Of a stretch of 64,000 nucleotides of DNA, positions 35,556 to 47,255 are shown piece by piece (the first letter of the stretch is position 1; each line of letters begins with the position of its first letter). The DNA comes from Diogma glabrata (taxonomy: Eukaryota > Arthropoda > Insecta > Diptera > Cylindrotomidae), in NCBI GenBank assembly GCA_963693315.1, contig OY856188.1, forward strand, positions 244,137,926-244,201,925, in the 5' to 3' direction. The position numbers and the translations under genes are program-made. A model generated the notes under the pieces. The model was given only the letters and a program-made list of their open reading frames with translations, did no database searches and had not been told where the DNA came from.

Positions 35556-35862
35556 CACTTAGAATGCACACCGAAATGGAATGAAGTATCTGTAAGGTTC
35601 ACAACTGAGTATCAAGGCTCCAGAAAAGCCATACTGAAGGAAAAAGATAATCAAAAATATGAAGAAGTTTATCGAAAACATATGGTTAATTGAAAGTTTA
35701 AGACACGCTTTGCAAATGATCGACACATGATAAAAGATTTCTATCAAAGATCCACAGCCATCAGCAATAAAAACAAAGAACTTATCACAAATGAAGCCAG
35801 ACATACAATAAACAACTATAGATTAACAATCAAATTATCAGTGCCTGATATTTTGATATAGC
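35556..35862 (+). pseudogene. Unidentified coding-like relic
   Basis: The plus strand reads open for about 100 codons with a single TGA in the middle. The sequence is lysine-rich and helical in character (KEKDNQKYEEVYRKHMVN, then KDFYQRSTAISNKNKEL). I do not recognise it. It could be part of the missing gag or of another transposon, or it could be chance. Confidence 0.3.
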
Positions 35863-37214
35863 ATCAATAATACTCCACGCTATTTGATTTGAGGCTTAAG
35901 TTTGCGATAAGGTAAAGTAAAATCGAGACACAAAACGTCACCTTTAACAAATCTATTCGAATTCTTAAGAATAGCCTTAAACCATTTTTAAGAAATCTAA
36001 ACGACTTCATTTATTCATCAGTAGCGGTAAAACCAAATTTTTAGCAGCATCCGGGAAAATTTCTTCCGGAACCATAGATACTAGTGACTACGCAGTAGTT
36101 ATATTATATTTTTTTATATTTATATTTATAACAACGTCAAACGACATGCACACCACATGACTCTACCGCAAACAGAGCTTTATACATATCAACCGAATCC
36201 TATAATCAACCCTATCAACATTTAAGAGGAACGTCATACCAATAAACATATTATGATCTATGTAAAGTTGCTTTAAAAGTCAGTATAAAATCTGAATGAA
36301 ACGTGAAATGAATCAAAAAACATTGGAGGCTGCGATGTAATCAGATTCATTAATTTTAATCACGTTAGAAATTTAACCACATTAGAAATAACAACCAAAA
36401 AGTGACACATTAACCAGCCGGTGCTCGGTGGAGAGACAATATGGGCAACTCTGGCTTGACGACGTAACTATCAAGACGTTCACTACAAGAAAACGAAAGT
36501 CAAATAGCGTTGAAACGAGATAAATTAAAGATGATTGTTCATACAATTATGTAACTTATTCCAATTATGGAATTATGGTTCCATAATTGGAATATCTTTC
36601 CAATTATGGTTCAAATAATAATAAACAAATAATCATTATCAAAACAAAACACAAAACTGATCGCTTTAAAATATCAAAATTAATTGCCTATAGATTACCT
36701 GCTCATTATTTACCTCGCTACCCTCTCCTCATTATTTACTTAATTTAATATGGAATTTCGTTTTTGTAAATAATTAAATTTCAAAATTTTGGTTAAAAGT
36801 CGTTTGTTTTTGTTTTCGATGTTCCTTAGGGTGAGAGAGATCGGGTTCGTAATTTTCTCGTGAAAAAAAGAGAAAATATTGTAGATAAAGTTTATGATTT
36901 TTATATGGTATTTTATCAAAGTGTCGGTAAAATTTGAGCATAAAAAATATAAAATGTTTTATTTCGTTTTCGCATCATAGTTTTACAATTATTCAGCCTG
37001 TTCCACCATAAAGATTAACCCATAAGTTTTTAAACTAGTGATACTCTTTTTTTGTAATATGTTAGAAGCAACGGCAAATAATTTTTGTTGTTGTAACTCA
37101 TAGTAATATTATCTTATAATACTTAATCAATGATATTACGATGTATGAATTCATAGGATGCGAGAATATTTAGTCAACATCTAAGTCAACATTCTAATCA
37201 ACATCCCAAGTCAC
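35863..37214. other. No gene recognised
   Basis: The only structure noted is a 38-base palindrome around ATTCCAATTATGGAA at about 36552-36589. Confidence 0.45.
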
Positions 37215-37340
37215 GAGTGTAAAGTCATTATTGATTGTTGTCAATCAATGCGAAACTTAATATCTGACGTAAAGTCAATTTATTGTTATATTTTTGGTTA
37301 GGAAATATAATGACTTCAATAATCAATAATGACTTTACAC
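37215..37340. repeat. Small inverted repeat next to a hAT fragment
   Basis: GTGTAAAGTCATTATTGATT near 37218 and its complement near 37319-37340 bracket about 80 bp. The right arm touches the TAGGGATATGG end of the hAT fragment. Confidence 0.6.
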
Positions 37341-37700
37341 TAGGGATATGGAAAAGTCGATTCCGATTCTATTCGAGAATCAACTTTTCTGTTAAAATAA
37401 TCGATTATAAAGAATCGATTTTTAATTTTCAAAGTCGATCAAGAATCGATTCTTAGTATTCGATTTTTTTGACATTAGAAGTTATATTTAAATTAAACTT
37501 TTTTTGTCCAAATTGGGCAACAAGGTTCGATTTTAGGTCAGGTTCGGTCAGGAAGGTCAGGTTCGATTTTAGGAAAAAAAAAAATTTATAATTTCAAATA
37601 AAAGGTCGATAAGACAAAAGTCTTCAAAATACAAGTTATATTTAAAGTTAAATGCTATTGCTACGCTGCTCGACTCCCGATGTAAAAAACAAAGATTTCA
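37341..37700 (+). mobile_element. hAT fragment, same family as 50864-51883
   Basis: TAGGGATATGGAAAAGTCG and the following run of ATCGATT words are the reverse complement of 51758-51883. The stretch near 37660-37690 (CGCTGCTCGACTCCCGATGT) matches 51703-51722 in reverse. Only one end of the element is present. Confidence 0.75.
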
Positions 37701-37764
37701 AAATGCTAATGCTCGTGTATTAATAACCGTCATTACATGATCGTAGCATAATATACTATTATGC

Positions 37765-38380
37765 GCTGTTAAACTTGAAATTTGGGAAAGACTGGAAATA
37801 TGCCGACTGCATGATGAATGCCGGTTCAATTTCATGTTTAATTGTTTTCGATTACCTAAAAGATTTGATGAATCAAAAAGATCTAATTTTTTTGAAATAT
37901 ACTGTGAACTTGACGGATTTCAATGGAAATCAATTTCCGTCTGTTGGTGAAATTAAATTGAAATTTCGACTGAATGATCAACAATACTATCTGTTATTCC
38001 AAGTTGTTTAAGGAAAACATTCTCCATTATTGTCATCGAATGCTTGTTCTGCGCTTAAATTGGTAACTTATAGTTAGTTGTAAAAAAACTGGACCAATAT
38101 TAACAATTCTCATGAACAAGTAATTAAAAATGTGAATAAAAAAAACGGACGCTGAAAATATAATTCAAAAATTTTAGGATGACGTTTTCCACGGATATGG
38201 ATGTTTACTGGGTGAAGTTGAATTAGAGATAAATGAAACAGTTGAACCAAAAAACCCGCCTCCTCGTCATATACCAGGATAAGCTCTTGGATCAGTTAAA
38301 GCTGTTGTTGGAGGATTTAGAAAGTAAAAAAAATTATTATCAAAGTTAATCATAACACAGACTGGGTGGCTTAGCAGCCA
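37765..38380 (+). pseudogene. Ty3/gypsy protease and start of RT, on the opposite strand to the rest of pol
   Basis: The frame gives GSISCLIVFDYL (the family has DTGASIS; here the catalytic Asp is replaced by Asn), then VNLTDFNGNQFPSVGEIKL and SPLLSSNACSALKL. After frame changes it gives FHGYGCLLGEVELEI, NPPPRHIP and, after one more shift in a poly-A run, IIIKVNHNTDWVA. That is the protease, the spacer and the first RT block. It stops where minus-strand gag sequence begins, near 38380. Confidence 0.8.
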
Positions 38381-38384
38381 TTAG

Positions 38385-38695
38385 CAGCCACAAATGGCTT
38401 ATCAGCCACTCCAATTGCAGAAAGCATCATCGTACACTTTCTTTCCTCCCTTGTTTCATCCCACGTATTCATTGCTGTAGCAATACAGTAATCTTTCCAG
38501 CTTGCTTAAAAACTTCCAAATTTTCTCGGTCATCACCTGTTTCCACTTCCAAAGAAACAGCCACGGAATATTTGAATTAACAACCGGATCGTTTCTATTG
38601 ATATTCCTATTTAAATGTTGAACGTTTTGGAAGAGTGTGGCGGAACCCTCTGCTTGAGCATTCAAAACGTTTATTAAAGCTTCAATTTCTGTCAT
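38385..38695 (-). pseudogene. Ty3/gypsy gag N-terminal part
   Basis: The frame starts about 85 bases inside the primer site with MTEIEALINVLNAQAEGSA. After the stop at 38456 coding similarity goes on with a MMLSAIGVA block, typical of early gag. The position just after the LTR and primer site supports gag. It breaks off near 38385 against the plus-strand RT piece. Confidence 0.65.
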
Positions 38696-38779
38696 TTTGT
38701 GAGGTTAGGTTTTTCTATTGTTGATATTTTATGAAAGCTGCACAAAATATATTTTAAAAACGAAACAATAGTTTCTACA

Positions 38780-38791
38780 CTTCTGACACCA
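38780..38791 (-). promoter_or_regulatory. Primer-binding site, tRNA-Leu type
   Basis: The minus strand reads TGGTGTCAGAAG directly against the LTR end. It fits the 3' end of a tRNA-Leu (CTTCTGACACCA). The match continues only a few bases further. Confidence 0.7.
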
Positions 38792-38931
38792 TGTTTTAGT
38801 ATTAATAATTAGTTAAGACAATGACTACTATTACAAGTTTATTTATTATTATTTTATATTTATTGCAAAGCCGGAGACAGTTGTTATCTGTCAATAGTTA
38901 TTCTCCACAGAAATCTATCAATATTACAACA
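38792..38931 (-). repeat. Ty3/gypsy 5' LTR (140 bp)
   Basis: It is the partner of 30609-30747 and is followed by ATTTC, the second target copy. It shares TAGTTAAGACAATGACT, ATTACAAGTTTATTTATTAT and CTGTCAATAGTTATTC with the other LTR. Confidence 0.82.
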
Positions 38932-38936
38932 ATTTC

Positions 38937-40469
38937 TTTTATTTATTGAAATTGCATAATTTTAAAGGAATTTTGCCTGGGACGCTTCATCTAATTGACA
39001 AATATGCAATTGGTCGATCTCCTCAACCATAGTATTCTTGTCGTGATTTCTTTATCTAAAGTATCCTGCAAGAACAGTGTTCTATGATTGTATCTTTTCA
39101 TCCATAATAAAATATATAACCCAAATAATGTAGTAGGCCTGTTCCATTATATCACACATACGGTTTATACCAAACCGTTGCTCAGAAAATCAACACACTA
39201 AACCAAACACCAATAGTACCACAAAAATTAATATTGCACGAAGCTTCCCCTTTTTCAGAGGTTATACTAATTAACGACCGAATTGTGGTATGTTTAAAAT
39301 ATTCCAATTTCGGGAGTGGAGTGGAAAGCAATTATTTTATTTCATAAGCAACCCGGACATCAATTCATGTCACTTTTTTTCTAAAACAAGAACTAAAAAA
39401 ACGAAGCATAGCATAACAAAAACTAATTAACTAATTTTCAAAATTCAATATTTTGTTTTTCTTTTGTCAAACATATACGCCATCTATTGCTCGTTGTTAG
39501 AACTTGAGAATCATATTTGATAGAAAATCAAAGACAACAACCAAAGAAAGCTTTTCATTCTATGAAAAAGTAGTATAAAAAACTTCCAACAGAAATTTTT
39601 TTAACACTCTCGCTTTCATGAAAGTTTACAAACAATTTTTTCAGTTTTCAAAAAGTTTAAAATCGGCTTTAAGAAAACAAACAAAATGTAATTGTATTAA
39701 AAATAAATAAATTCGATCAATTTAAATTAAAATAAATAAAAAAAATTGATACCATAAATTTATTCATTGGTATTTTTATCAGATAAATAATCTGAATTTT
39801 CGGAACCCAATTTAACGTATGTCCAATCTAATATATCCAAATATGGATAGCTTCAATTACAAAACAATTTTTACTGAATTAATTTTGACATCTTTTTTTC
39901 TCGGTACAAAAAAAAGTTAAATTAAAATACAAATCGATGATTTCGAGTTATTTTCAATTTAGGTGTGAATATTTTGACAAGAAAAAGTTTAACTTTATAT
40001 AATTTAATTATTTAAGAAGGGAAATCAATTTATCTTATTATTTTTGTATGTCGTGAAATACAAACAGGAATGTTGAATTTTTTGGTTAGTTACTTTTTAT
40101 GTAAAGTGGAAAAAGTGATAACAGGTGGGTTGAGATTTGAGAATCGAAACATATTTTTTTATGTTTAATTCTGAACCGTTTTGGATTGCATGCCAACATT
40201 ATCATGATACTGATAAAAAGCTATACATATTTCAATTCAACCAACATAATGACTCAAAAGTTTTTTTTTTAATTTTAAGAAAAAAAAAATTAAATTTATA
40301 AAGATAATTCATAAAAGATTCCATAAACTTTAAAATATCAAAAATAATTTCTATAACCTAGATAATTAAATTTAAATTGTTTACTTTAAGTTAAATCATT
40401 TTGTTACTTAAATTTAGGAATTTTATAACTGAATAAAAATGAGTTGATATTTTAATAATTTTTTTAACA
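38937..40469. other. AT-rich non-coding stretch
   Basis: No gene is supported. Confidence 0.5.
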
Positions 40470-40580
40470 AAACGTGTTGTGTTATAGGCATTACAAAATG
40501 TTTAGCAAGGACACATCAAAATCTCTAAGATCTGGGTTCAACAACATCATGCGTTCTGAGGTGTTGATGGACACCTGGAA
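40470..40580 (-). mobile_element. 3' tail of the 44-kb LINE family, decayed
   Basis: A GTGTTGNGTTATAGG word, ACACAT and a final GATG-ACACCT region follow the order seen in 44345-44455. It is a weak match. Confidence 0.4.
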
Positions 40581-40583
40581 GGA

Positions 40584-40713
40584 AGATTTTTAGTTCGACT
40601 AAAATTCGAAATTTTCATTATTTTTTTTTTAATTTTTATTAACATAAAATTTTAACCACTGAAGTTCGAAAAAATAATGAAAAATTCGAATTTTAGTCGG
40701 ACTAAAAATCTTT
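40584..40713. repeat. Hairpin repeat with 37-bp arms
   Basis: AGATTTTTAGTTCGACTAAA... at 40584-40620 is nearly the reverse complement of 40675-40713. It lies just upstream of the BEL/Pao remnant. Confidence 0.7.
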
Positions 40714-40739
40714 AAAATTAAATATCTCAAGAACACAAA

Positions 40740-43560
40740 TTCTCGCCTCTTTGTAAATCGCTTGTAAATATTTTAGTCAATAAATTGAATGCGGAGTCAA
40801 GAAGTTTATGGGCACAAGAAGCGGTTGAAAAGGATTTTCCAGTATTGAATAATTTTTTTGATTTTTTAGCAAAGCGTACTGATGCATTGGAAACCGTCAG
40901 GCTGTGCACAAGGAGAGGAACGCAAATCCAAGTTCTTTCTAGGTTCAAAGACATTTGCAACTATGCAGATATTATCGTGCCCCATATGCAAGTTTGATAA
41001 CCTACTGATAAAAACTGAAAGAAGTTGTTTTAACTGTGTCAATTTTATTTACAACGTGTATTTATGCAAGTCTAGAGTACGGTTCTATCATTGAAAACGA
41101 AAGCACCACACACTTCTTCATACGGATCAACCTATTTCTATCGCAGAAACAATACACAATGAGCAATCTGAAATAGCAGCTAATGCTTTAGTACCATCGG
41201 AAGAGGTCAAAACTTTTAATTTGTCGACGAAAGGGTCAAGAGTAATGCTTCCAACAGAAATGGTCAAAGTCAAGGATTTTTACGGTGCTTACAATCTTTT
41301 GGGTACTTTTAGACTCGTTTTGGATTAAAGAGAAGCAATGGAAGACTCATAATGAAAGGTGTTGGTGATACAAATCTTAGTTGGTCTCATTAAAAATTGC
41401 AGCTGTCGGTAAAAGCACTTGACAAGAGCTACGATGGTGAAATAAAATTGGAAGCATACATTATTCCAAAAATTGCTAACGTTGGATTCGAAAGTATAAA
41501 TCTATCTGATATATATGAGCTCCGACACTTGAAATTGGCAAATCCAAATTTCGAAAAGGAAGGCGTGATTGATATTCTTTTAGGAACTGAAGTATATTAC
41601 AGCATTATTACGAGTCAGAGAATTAATTTGAAAAATGGTTTGGTTGCAGAGAACACTACTTTTGTTTGGGTATTAGCTGGCAGGCTCTGTGTAAATGCCT
41701 GGTCATCTAGTCCTACGTAATGTTTTAGCATTATCATGGATGTACATGAAAGCCTCAGAAAATGGGAGATAGAATTGGGAGATAGATATTTCGGAGGATA
41801 TATATATATTGATAGAATCAATACCTTCAGCAAATAAACCGACTGAAGAAGAGCAACGTTGTGAGAATTGGTTCACTTCTACAACAACTAGAAGTAATGA
41901 TGGGTGGTTTATTGTTAAGCTACCGTTTAAAGACCAAAGCATAAATTTGGGGGCATCGAAACATATAGCAATAACTCGGTCATTTGCGATGGAGTGAAGA
42001 TTTAAACGGGATTCTCAATTTTGTGAACTTTACAAAACCTTTATGGCTGAATATGTGCAACTGCAACACATGAAAGAAATATCACCTAGTCCAGTAGCTC
42101 AATAGTATTATTTACCGCATCATGGCGTTTTGAAGGAGTCTAGCTCACAACAAAATGAGAGTTGTCTTCGACGCGTCTGCGAAACCAAGCAATATTAGCT
42201 CTGTTAATAATAGTCTCTTGGTTGGCCCAGTTGTTCAGTCTTCCTTATTTGATATAATTTTGCGCTTTAGAAAATACAAATTTGTTTTTACAGGTGATGT
42301 TGAGAAAATGGATAGACAGATTTGGGTGGCTGAGCCAGACAATTCATTTCAAAAAATTGTTTGGAGAATGAATGAAACGGATTCAATCAAGCATTTCCAA
42401 TTGCAAACACTTACTTATGGAACGGGACCAGCATCTTTTATTGCAACAAGATATCTTAAAGAACTAGCAATACAAAACAAGCTCAAACACTCAGTGGCTT
42501 CTGAAGCAATAGAATATGCTATGGATATAGACGATTTGACGCTATGGATATAGACGAAAAATTAATCAGCTTGGAGAAAACAATATGCAGCATTCTAAAA
42601 CAAGCCCAATTTATCTTCAAAAAAATATCATCAAACCTTGCAAACTTATGTGAATCAGAAAATCAAAGCGTTAAGCAAATGATCAAAAATCCGACAACAT
42701 CGAAAGTTTCGGAGTTAATTTGGAATCCGGTGACCGATAATTTTTCATTCCAGGTTAAGTTAGAGGATAAACAGGCCCATACAAAAGGAACAATTCTTTC
42801 GGAAGCCAGCAAAATTTAGATCCCATGGGATGGCTCGCACCTGTCATTATCCGCGTTAAGATACATTTAAGAATTTGTGGAGAGCGCCGTTGGCTTTTGA
42901 AGGATGATTGTTTGTCGGGAAAAATCGAAGAAGAGTGGATAAACTATCAAAACGATCTGCACAGTCTGAATAAAATTAAAATACCTAGATGGATTGGAAC
43001 AATTGATGCAGTACAGGTTCTCGGGTTTTGTGATGCTAGTACCATGGCGTACGCTGCAGTAGTTTACGCGAGAGTGGTAGAAACATCGGGTTGTAAGACG
43101 CAGCTTATCGCCTCAAAAACAAAAGTTTTTCCTATTAGACAAATAAGCGTGCCGCGGTTGGAATTGATGGGTGCGTTGACAATGTTGAAGCTGTTGAATC
43201 ATGTGCAGGAAGCGTTGAAAATAGAGGTTGAACAAGTGGTATTATGGACTGATTCCAAAATTGTCTTGGATTGGTTATCTGCGCACCCACGAAGATGGCC
43301 AACATTTGTTGGAAACCGAACATCAGCAATTTTGTACTCCTATAGTCGAGAGCAATGGAAACATGTAAGAACGGAGGAAAATCTAACAAATTGCGCTTCC
43401 CGGGTATTAGTGTGGAAGAATTAAGCCAACATTTGTTATGATGGTCTGGCCCAAAATGGTTGGAGGAACAAGTAGGATCATGGCCGATACAGCTTGACTC
43501 TTATGGCACAAATGAAGGGGAAAAGACAAAGGTTGAAGTATATGCGGTTTCAGTATCATC
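40740..43560 (+). pseudogene. Decayed second BEL/Pao element
   Basis: Gag to RNase H blocks occur in order on the plus strand. They are a Gag end (SLWAQEAVEKDFPVLNNFFD), a knuckle word (KHHTLLHTD, about 41105) and a protease region (41397-41720, IDILLGTEVYYSII). RT follows at 42155-42553 (RVVFDASAKPSN, VFTGDVEKMDRQI) and RNase H at 42825-43424 (GFCDASTMAYAA, LWTDSKIVL). The RT box is damaged: a roughly 15-bp direct repeat (GCTATGGATATAGAC) gives DIDDLT where YVDD is expected. Many frameshifts are present, no LTRs were found and integrase is missing. It is a different lineage from the element at 12-18 kb. Confidence 0.88.
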
Positions 43561-43617
43561 GATTTGTGAACCTATAATATTTTGTTAACTATTCTAACCA
43601 GTTACTAAAGTTTTTAT

Positions 43618-43740
43618 CAAATGTGGGTGATCGAGCTTTGACATCAAAACTTGATTCCCTATAACATCGTCGCATTGTTGCTGACCTCGTTGTGTTTTTT
43701 ACAAATATCGTCGTCAATAGTGCTCAGATGCTCAAAATCA
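43618..43740 (+). mobile_element. Inverted fragment of the 44-kb LINE
   Basis: It is the reverse complement of 44655-44765 with substitutions. Translated on the plus strand it gives KLDSL, HRRIVADLVVFF and NSAQM, matching KLDSLQHRRTVADLVVFYKY in the minus-strand copy. Confidence 0.8.
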
Positions 43741-44165
43741 TTCTTTTGATACACCTACCGATTTTTTCTTGACACACTTACAACATAATAATCAATACTA
43801 TAGTCTCACATACAAATGCCGATCACTGAAAATAAACGTTTTTAAGCACTTAATGATTTCTTTGACACACTGCCGGTACAGTTTTAATATCAGAACCCAT
43901 CCTCTGTTCTGATATTACCACTAACATAACCTATTTATAGAAATTTTGAGCTCGCTACAGTATTTTTCTTATTTTTCTCGGGTGTTACGGTCAACCGGAC
44001 CAACGGCCTGCAGAGATACGGAGATTTTTTGCTATTTTAGAATCGTTATGACTTAAAACGTCGAGAAACGGCAAAAAAGTGGGGACAAGATTTTCAATTT
44101 GGCTCAAGATTGTAATACTTAGGTCTTTTAAACCGAAGTAATTTTGATATTTTTTATTTCATTTA
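43741..44165 (-). repeat. Repeat family Y, inverted copy
   Basis: Read on the minus strand it starts AAAAGACCTAAGTATTACAA with a GTTTCTCGACGTTTTAAG word. It goes on through AATAGGTTA and GTGTGTCAA words in the order of 21345-21790. It lacks the tandem tail. Confidence 0.75.
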
Positions 44166-44340
44166 CTTCCGTGAAAATCCTAAGTATTATGTTGGTTTGT
44201 ATTTTCTAATTGTATTATTATTGTTTTAATTTGTCAGCAAATTTTTTTATGTTGTATATGTTCCATACTGAAACGTAGCCTGTCAAAGAATGTCAGCTGT
44301 ATTAATTATATCAATTCACTCAATTCCTATTTTTTTTTAA

Positions 44341-45760
44341 AGTAAAAAGTGTTGGGTTATAGGGTTTACAATATGTGTTACAACAACACATAAATACCTT
44401 TTAAGACGTAGATGCCACAACATCTTGCCCTTTAAGATATTGATGAACGCATTTTTTAAACATCTGCGGATTGAAACCACCCGAGACTATGGATTCCGGC
44501 AAACTATCCCATTTGTATGCAGCTCAGACAAGGAAGTCTTTCTGCGATCTGCCAGTATGACAGCGCGGGATCTCGAACGTTTCACTGGTTGCGCTAGCCG
44601 ATTGCCGAGTGGAACGGGGTAAGAATAAGTTTGAGGCATGATGCTACTGATTTCATCTGAGCACTGTTGATGACGATATTTGTAAAAAACAACGAGGTCA
44701 GCAACAGTGCGACGATGTTGTAGGGAATCAAGTTTTAATGTCAAATCTTGATCACCCACAATTCGTATAGCCCGCGTTTGAACAGAGTCCAAGAGGGCCA
44801 AGATGGAAACAGAAGCAGCACCCCAAACTTGACAACAGTACTCCATACAGGAACATATATAGGACTTATAAACATGGAGCAATTGGTAAGGAGTGAAAAA
44901 TTGTTTGCATCTATTTAGGAGGCCGAGTTTTTTAGACGCGCTTTTTGCCATCGCCATTACATGATCGTTCCAGAGTAGGTCATTTGAAACTGTGACACTC
45001 AATAAACGAATGTTTTTACATTCACCTATTGGTTCATCACACATACTGAATAAAATATCTTTGGGGAACTTGGTCTTTAATCTGGAAACAATCAACAGCT
45101 GTGTTTTGGTAGAGTTGAAATTGACCAGGTTTTGGTCACCATAATCGGCGACTTTTTTAGGTCTTTATTCACGTTTATGGCAGCGTCTCTCCGGGCGGAA
45201 TCAATTCGTTCGTGCATTTTACCTTTTGAAGGAAGGGGCTCGAACGACTTGTGCGGAGTACTATCATCTGCAAAACTATTTATTGGGTTGCTGGTGATTT
45301 TTATCAATTTGTTGATTTAAATCAAAAAAGGGTTGGGGACAAAACTGAGTCTTGAGGTACCCCAGCATTAATTAGTTTAGATTCAAAAGAAAATCCGTCT
45401 AAGGAGACCAAAATGTATCAGTTGGATAGAAAATTTTTGATCAGCTTCACAACATTAGGATGAAAACCTTTCGCAACGAGCTTGTTGATTAAGTTGGCAT
45501 TCCAGACTCGATTGAATGCCTTGGAGATGTCTAAAGCGATAACGTACGTATCACCACCTTTATCAAGTTTGCTGTTCCAACAATGCGCCACATAGTTTAA
45601 TAGATCGGTAGTTGATCTTTTGTTTCGAAAACCGCATTTGCCAACTTCCAGCACGAGGGAAATATACCAGAATGTTGTCCATTCGTGAGGCTTTGTTGAT
45701 GTTTAACCCCCTTAAAACTTTAGCGGTCGAATGGTCGAGCTTCACTTGAAGACTTAATTT
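44341..45760 (-). pseudogene. Decayed LINE with 3' end
   Basis: RT pieces lie on the minus strand: 45745-45660 has a LNINKASRMDNI-like block; 45654-45418 has KCGFRNKRSTTDLL and ALDISKAFNRVWN; 45307-45092 has SFADDSTPHKSF with the catalytic ADD; and 45095-44487 has the thumb and C-terminus (SYICSCMEYCCQVWGAAS). Internal deletions join NKAS directly to the GFR block. Frameshifts separate the other pieces. 44341-44486 is the 3' untranslated end, copies of which lie at 24306 and 40470. 1-264 is another copy of the middle. Confidence 0.88.
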
Positions 45761-45944
45761 TAATCGATTAGTTTTAATGGGTGATCACTACATAATTCTT
45801 CCAATTGATCAATTTTAGTTTACTATCGATTAGTTGGAAAACAGGTGTTGATGATTGTAAACTGTTTTGCTTAAAAAACTTTTATTAAGATGGGAGTGGA
45901 ATGAAGATCTACTGAGATCGAAGTGCAGTGTGCAATTACAAACC

Positions 45945-46090
45945 CAGTGTTTCTCAACTATTTTCCTGCTACGGACCAATAAAGTTTTTACGATTTTTTT
46001 GCGGACCTTGCGAAATATTTCATTTTAGATGGGTGAAAGTGCAGATTATATCTTGCTCACACTTACAAATATATTGTAATTTAAAACCAT
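45945..46090 (+). mobile_element. hAT-like terminal fragment, left end
   Basis: CAGTGTTTCTCAAC followed by CGGACC words resembles the ends of many hAT-type non-autonomous elements. A related end in the opposite sense lies at 53265-53322. No 8-bp duplication links the two, so they are listed as separate fragments. Confidence 0.45.
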
Positions 46091-47255
46091 GGGATGAACG
46101 AAATAAAGTTTAAAGAAACCAAAAAAAAAAAAAGAACGAATTTTAATGTATAATAAACAGACATTAAAAAGTTTCTTATATTATTGATTTACTCCGTTTT
46201 TAAAGAAAGTTTTCAAATAAGATAATAAAATATAACAGTCTCAAATACAGCAGTAAAAAAATATCGTTTTTACTCCTAATTTGAAATAATAGTAATTTAT
46301 TGTGTAAGTGTTTGTGTACAATACGAGCAAGCATTGCCAAACTGCGAGAGAATAAAATTCATTAAAGACGAAGCCAATACAACGTTTTATCCTTCCGACA
46401 GAATAACATGTATTAATTTAAATTTAATTATGTTAAAATTCATTGATAAACAAATAACACGAATAAAAAAATTAAAAATTTTATATTATTTTTTATACCA
46501 TTATTCCAAAAAATCAAATAAATTTAATTCAATTTTGATGCCTGTTAAATTGTTTGGCATTTTGAAGATTAAATTACCTACAATGAAAGACATCAAAGTT
46601 CTAACTACTAATACTAATGAAAATTAAGAAACCAAAAAACAATCATAAGAAATACTAATTTTTATCACAATGAAAATTTAATTACATTTAATTATAGTAG
46701 CCTTGTCTTTTTCAATATTTGAGAGAGCGACATGCGCATTAGTTTGAATTTATTGTTTTTTAAATAATCAAAACTAAAACGTTTTTTACAAAATATAATC
46801 AAATTATATATAAAATTCAATCAACAAAATTTATTTCAGAGTTCAATACAATCAATTAAATTGTTTTATCCTTCTTGCAACTATAAATATGGGCTTACTT
46901 TTGTTATTTTTAGAATCATAGTTGTGTGCGTTATTACTCTTAAAAGAATAAAACAAATAGAAGTAAATGTTGCGTGAATGCTACAAAAGTTTTATGTTTT
47001 TAATTGTAGGTCATTTCATTTTCAAAATACGAAACAATGAAATAGGCATCGAAATTGAATACAATATAATTAACTGTTTGGATTAAATGGTACAAAAAAA
47101 TTTTAAAAAATCATCGTTTTACTTGTTTTACCAATGAATTTTAAAATAATTTAACTAAAATTAATACAAGCTACTCTGTCGCAAGGATGAAACGTTATAT
47201 TGGGCTCATGTTTAATGAGTTTTATTATCTTGCTATTATTTTTAAACTTTTGCTT
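46091..47255. other. AT-rich non-coding stretch
   Basis: A 97-residue frame at 46334-46627 (plus) has no recognisable domain and is rich in Lys, Ile and Asn, as expected of chance frames in AT-rich DNA. Confidence 0.5.

Larger units (their letters stand above)
30609..38931 (-). mobile_element. Old Ty3/gypsy element with an inverted, invaded interior
   Basis: Two related 139/140-bp LTRs (TG...CA, same orientation) and a shared ATTTC duplication bound 8.3 kb. A tRNA-Leu-type primer site and a gag start follow the right LTR on the minus strand. The end of pol precedes the left LTR, also on the minus strand. Between them, protease and the first RT part lie on the plus strand at 37765-38380, ending directly against gag. 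The simplest reading is one element in which the block from about 32.6 to 38.38 kb was flipped, with about 5 kb of other sequence inside it. Two separate elements cannot be excluded. Confidence 0.7.

Noticed and set aside
46334..46627. A 97-residue frame as a possible small host gene
   Set aside because: It is Lys/Ile/Asn-rich as expected by chance in AT-rich DNA and has no domain or visible gene signals.
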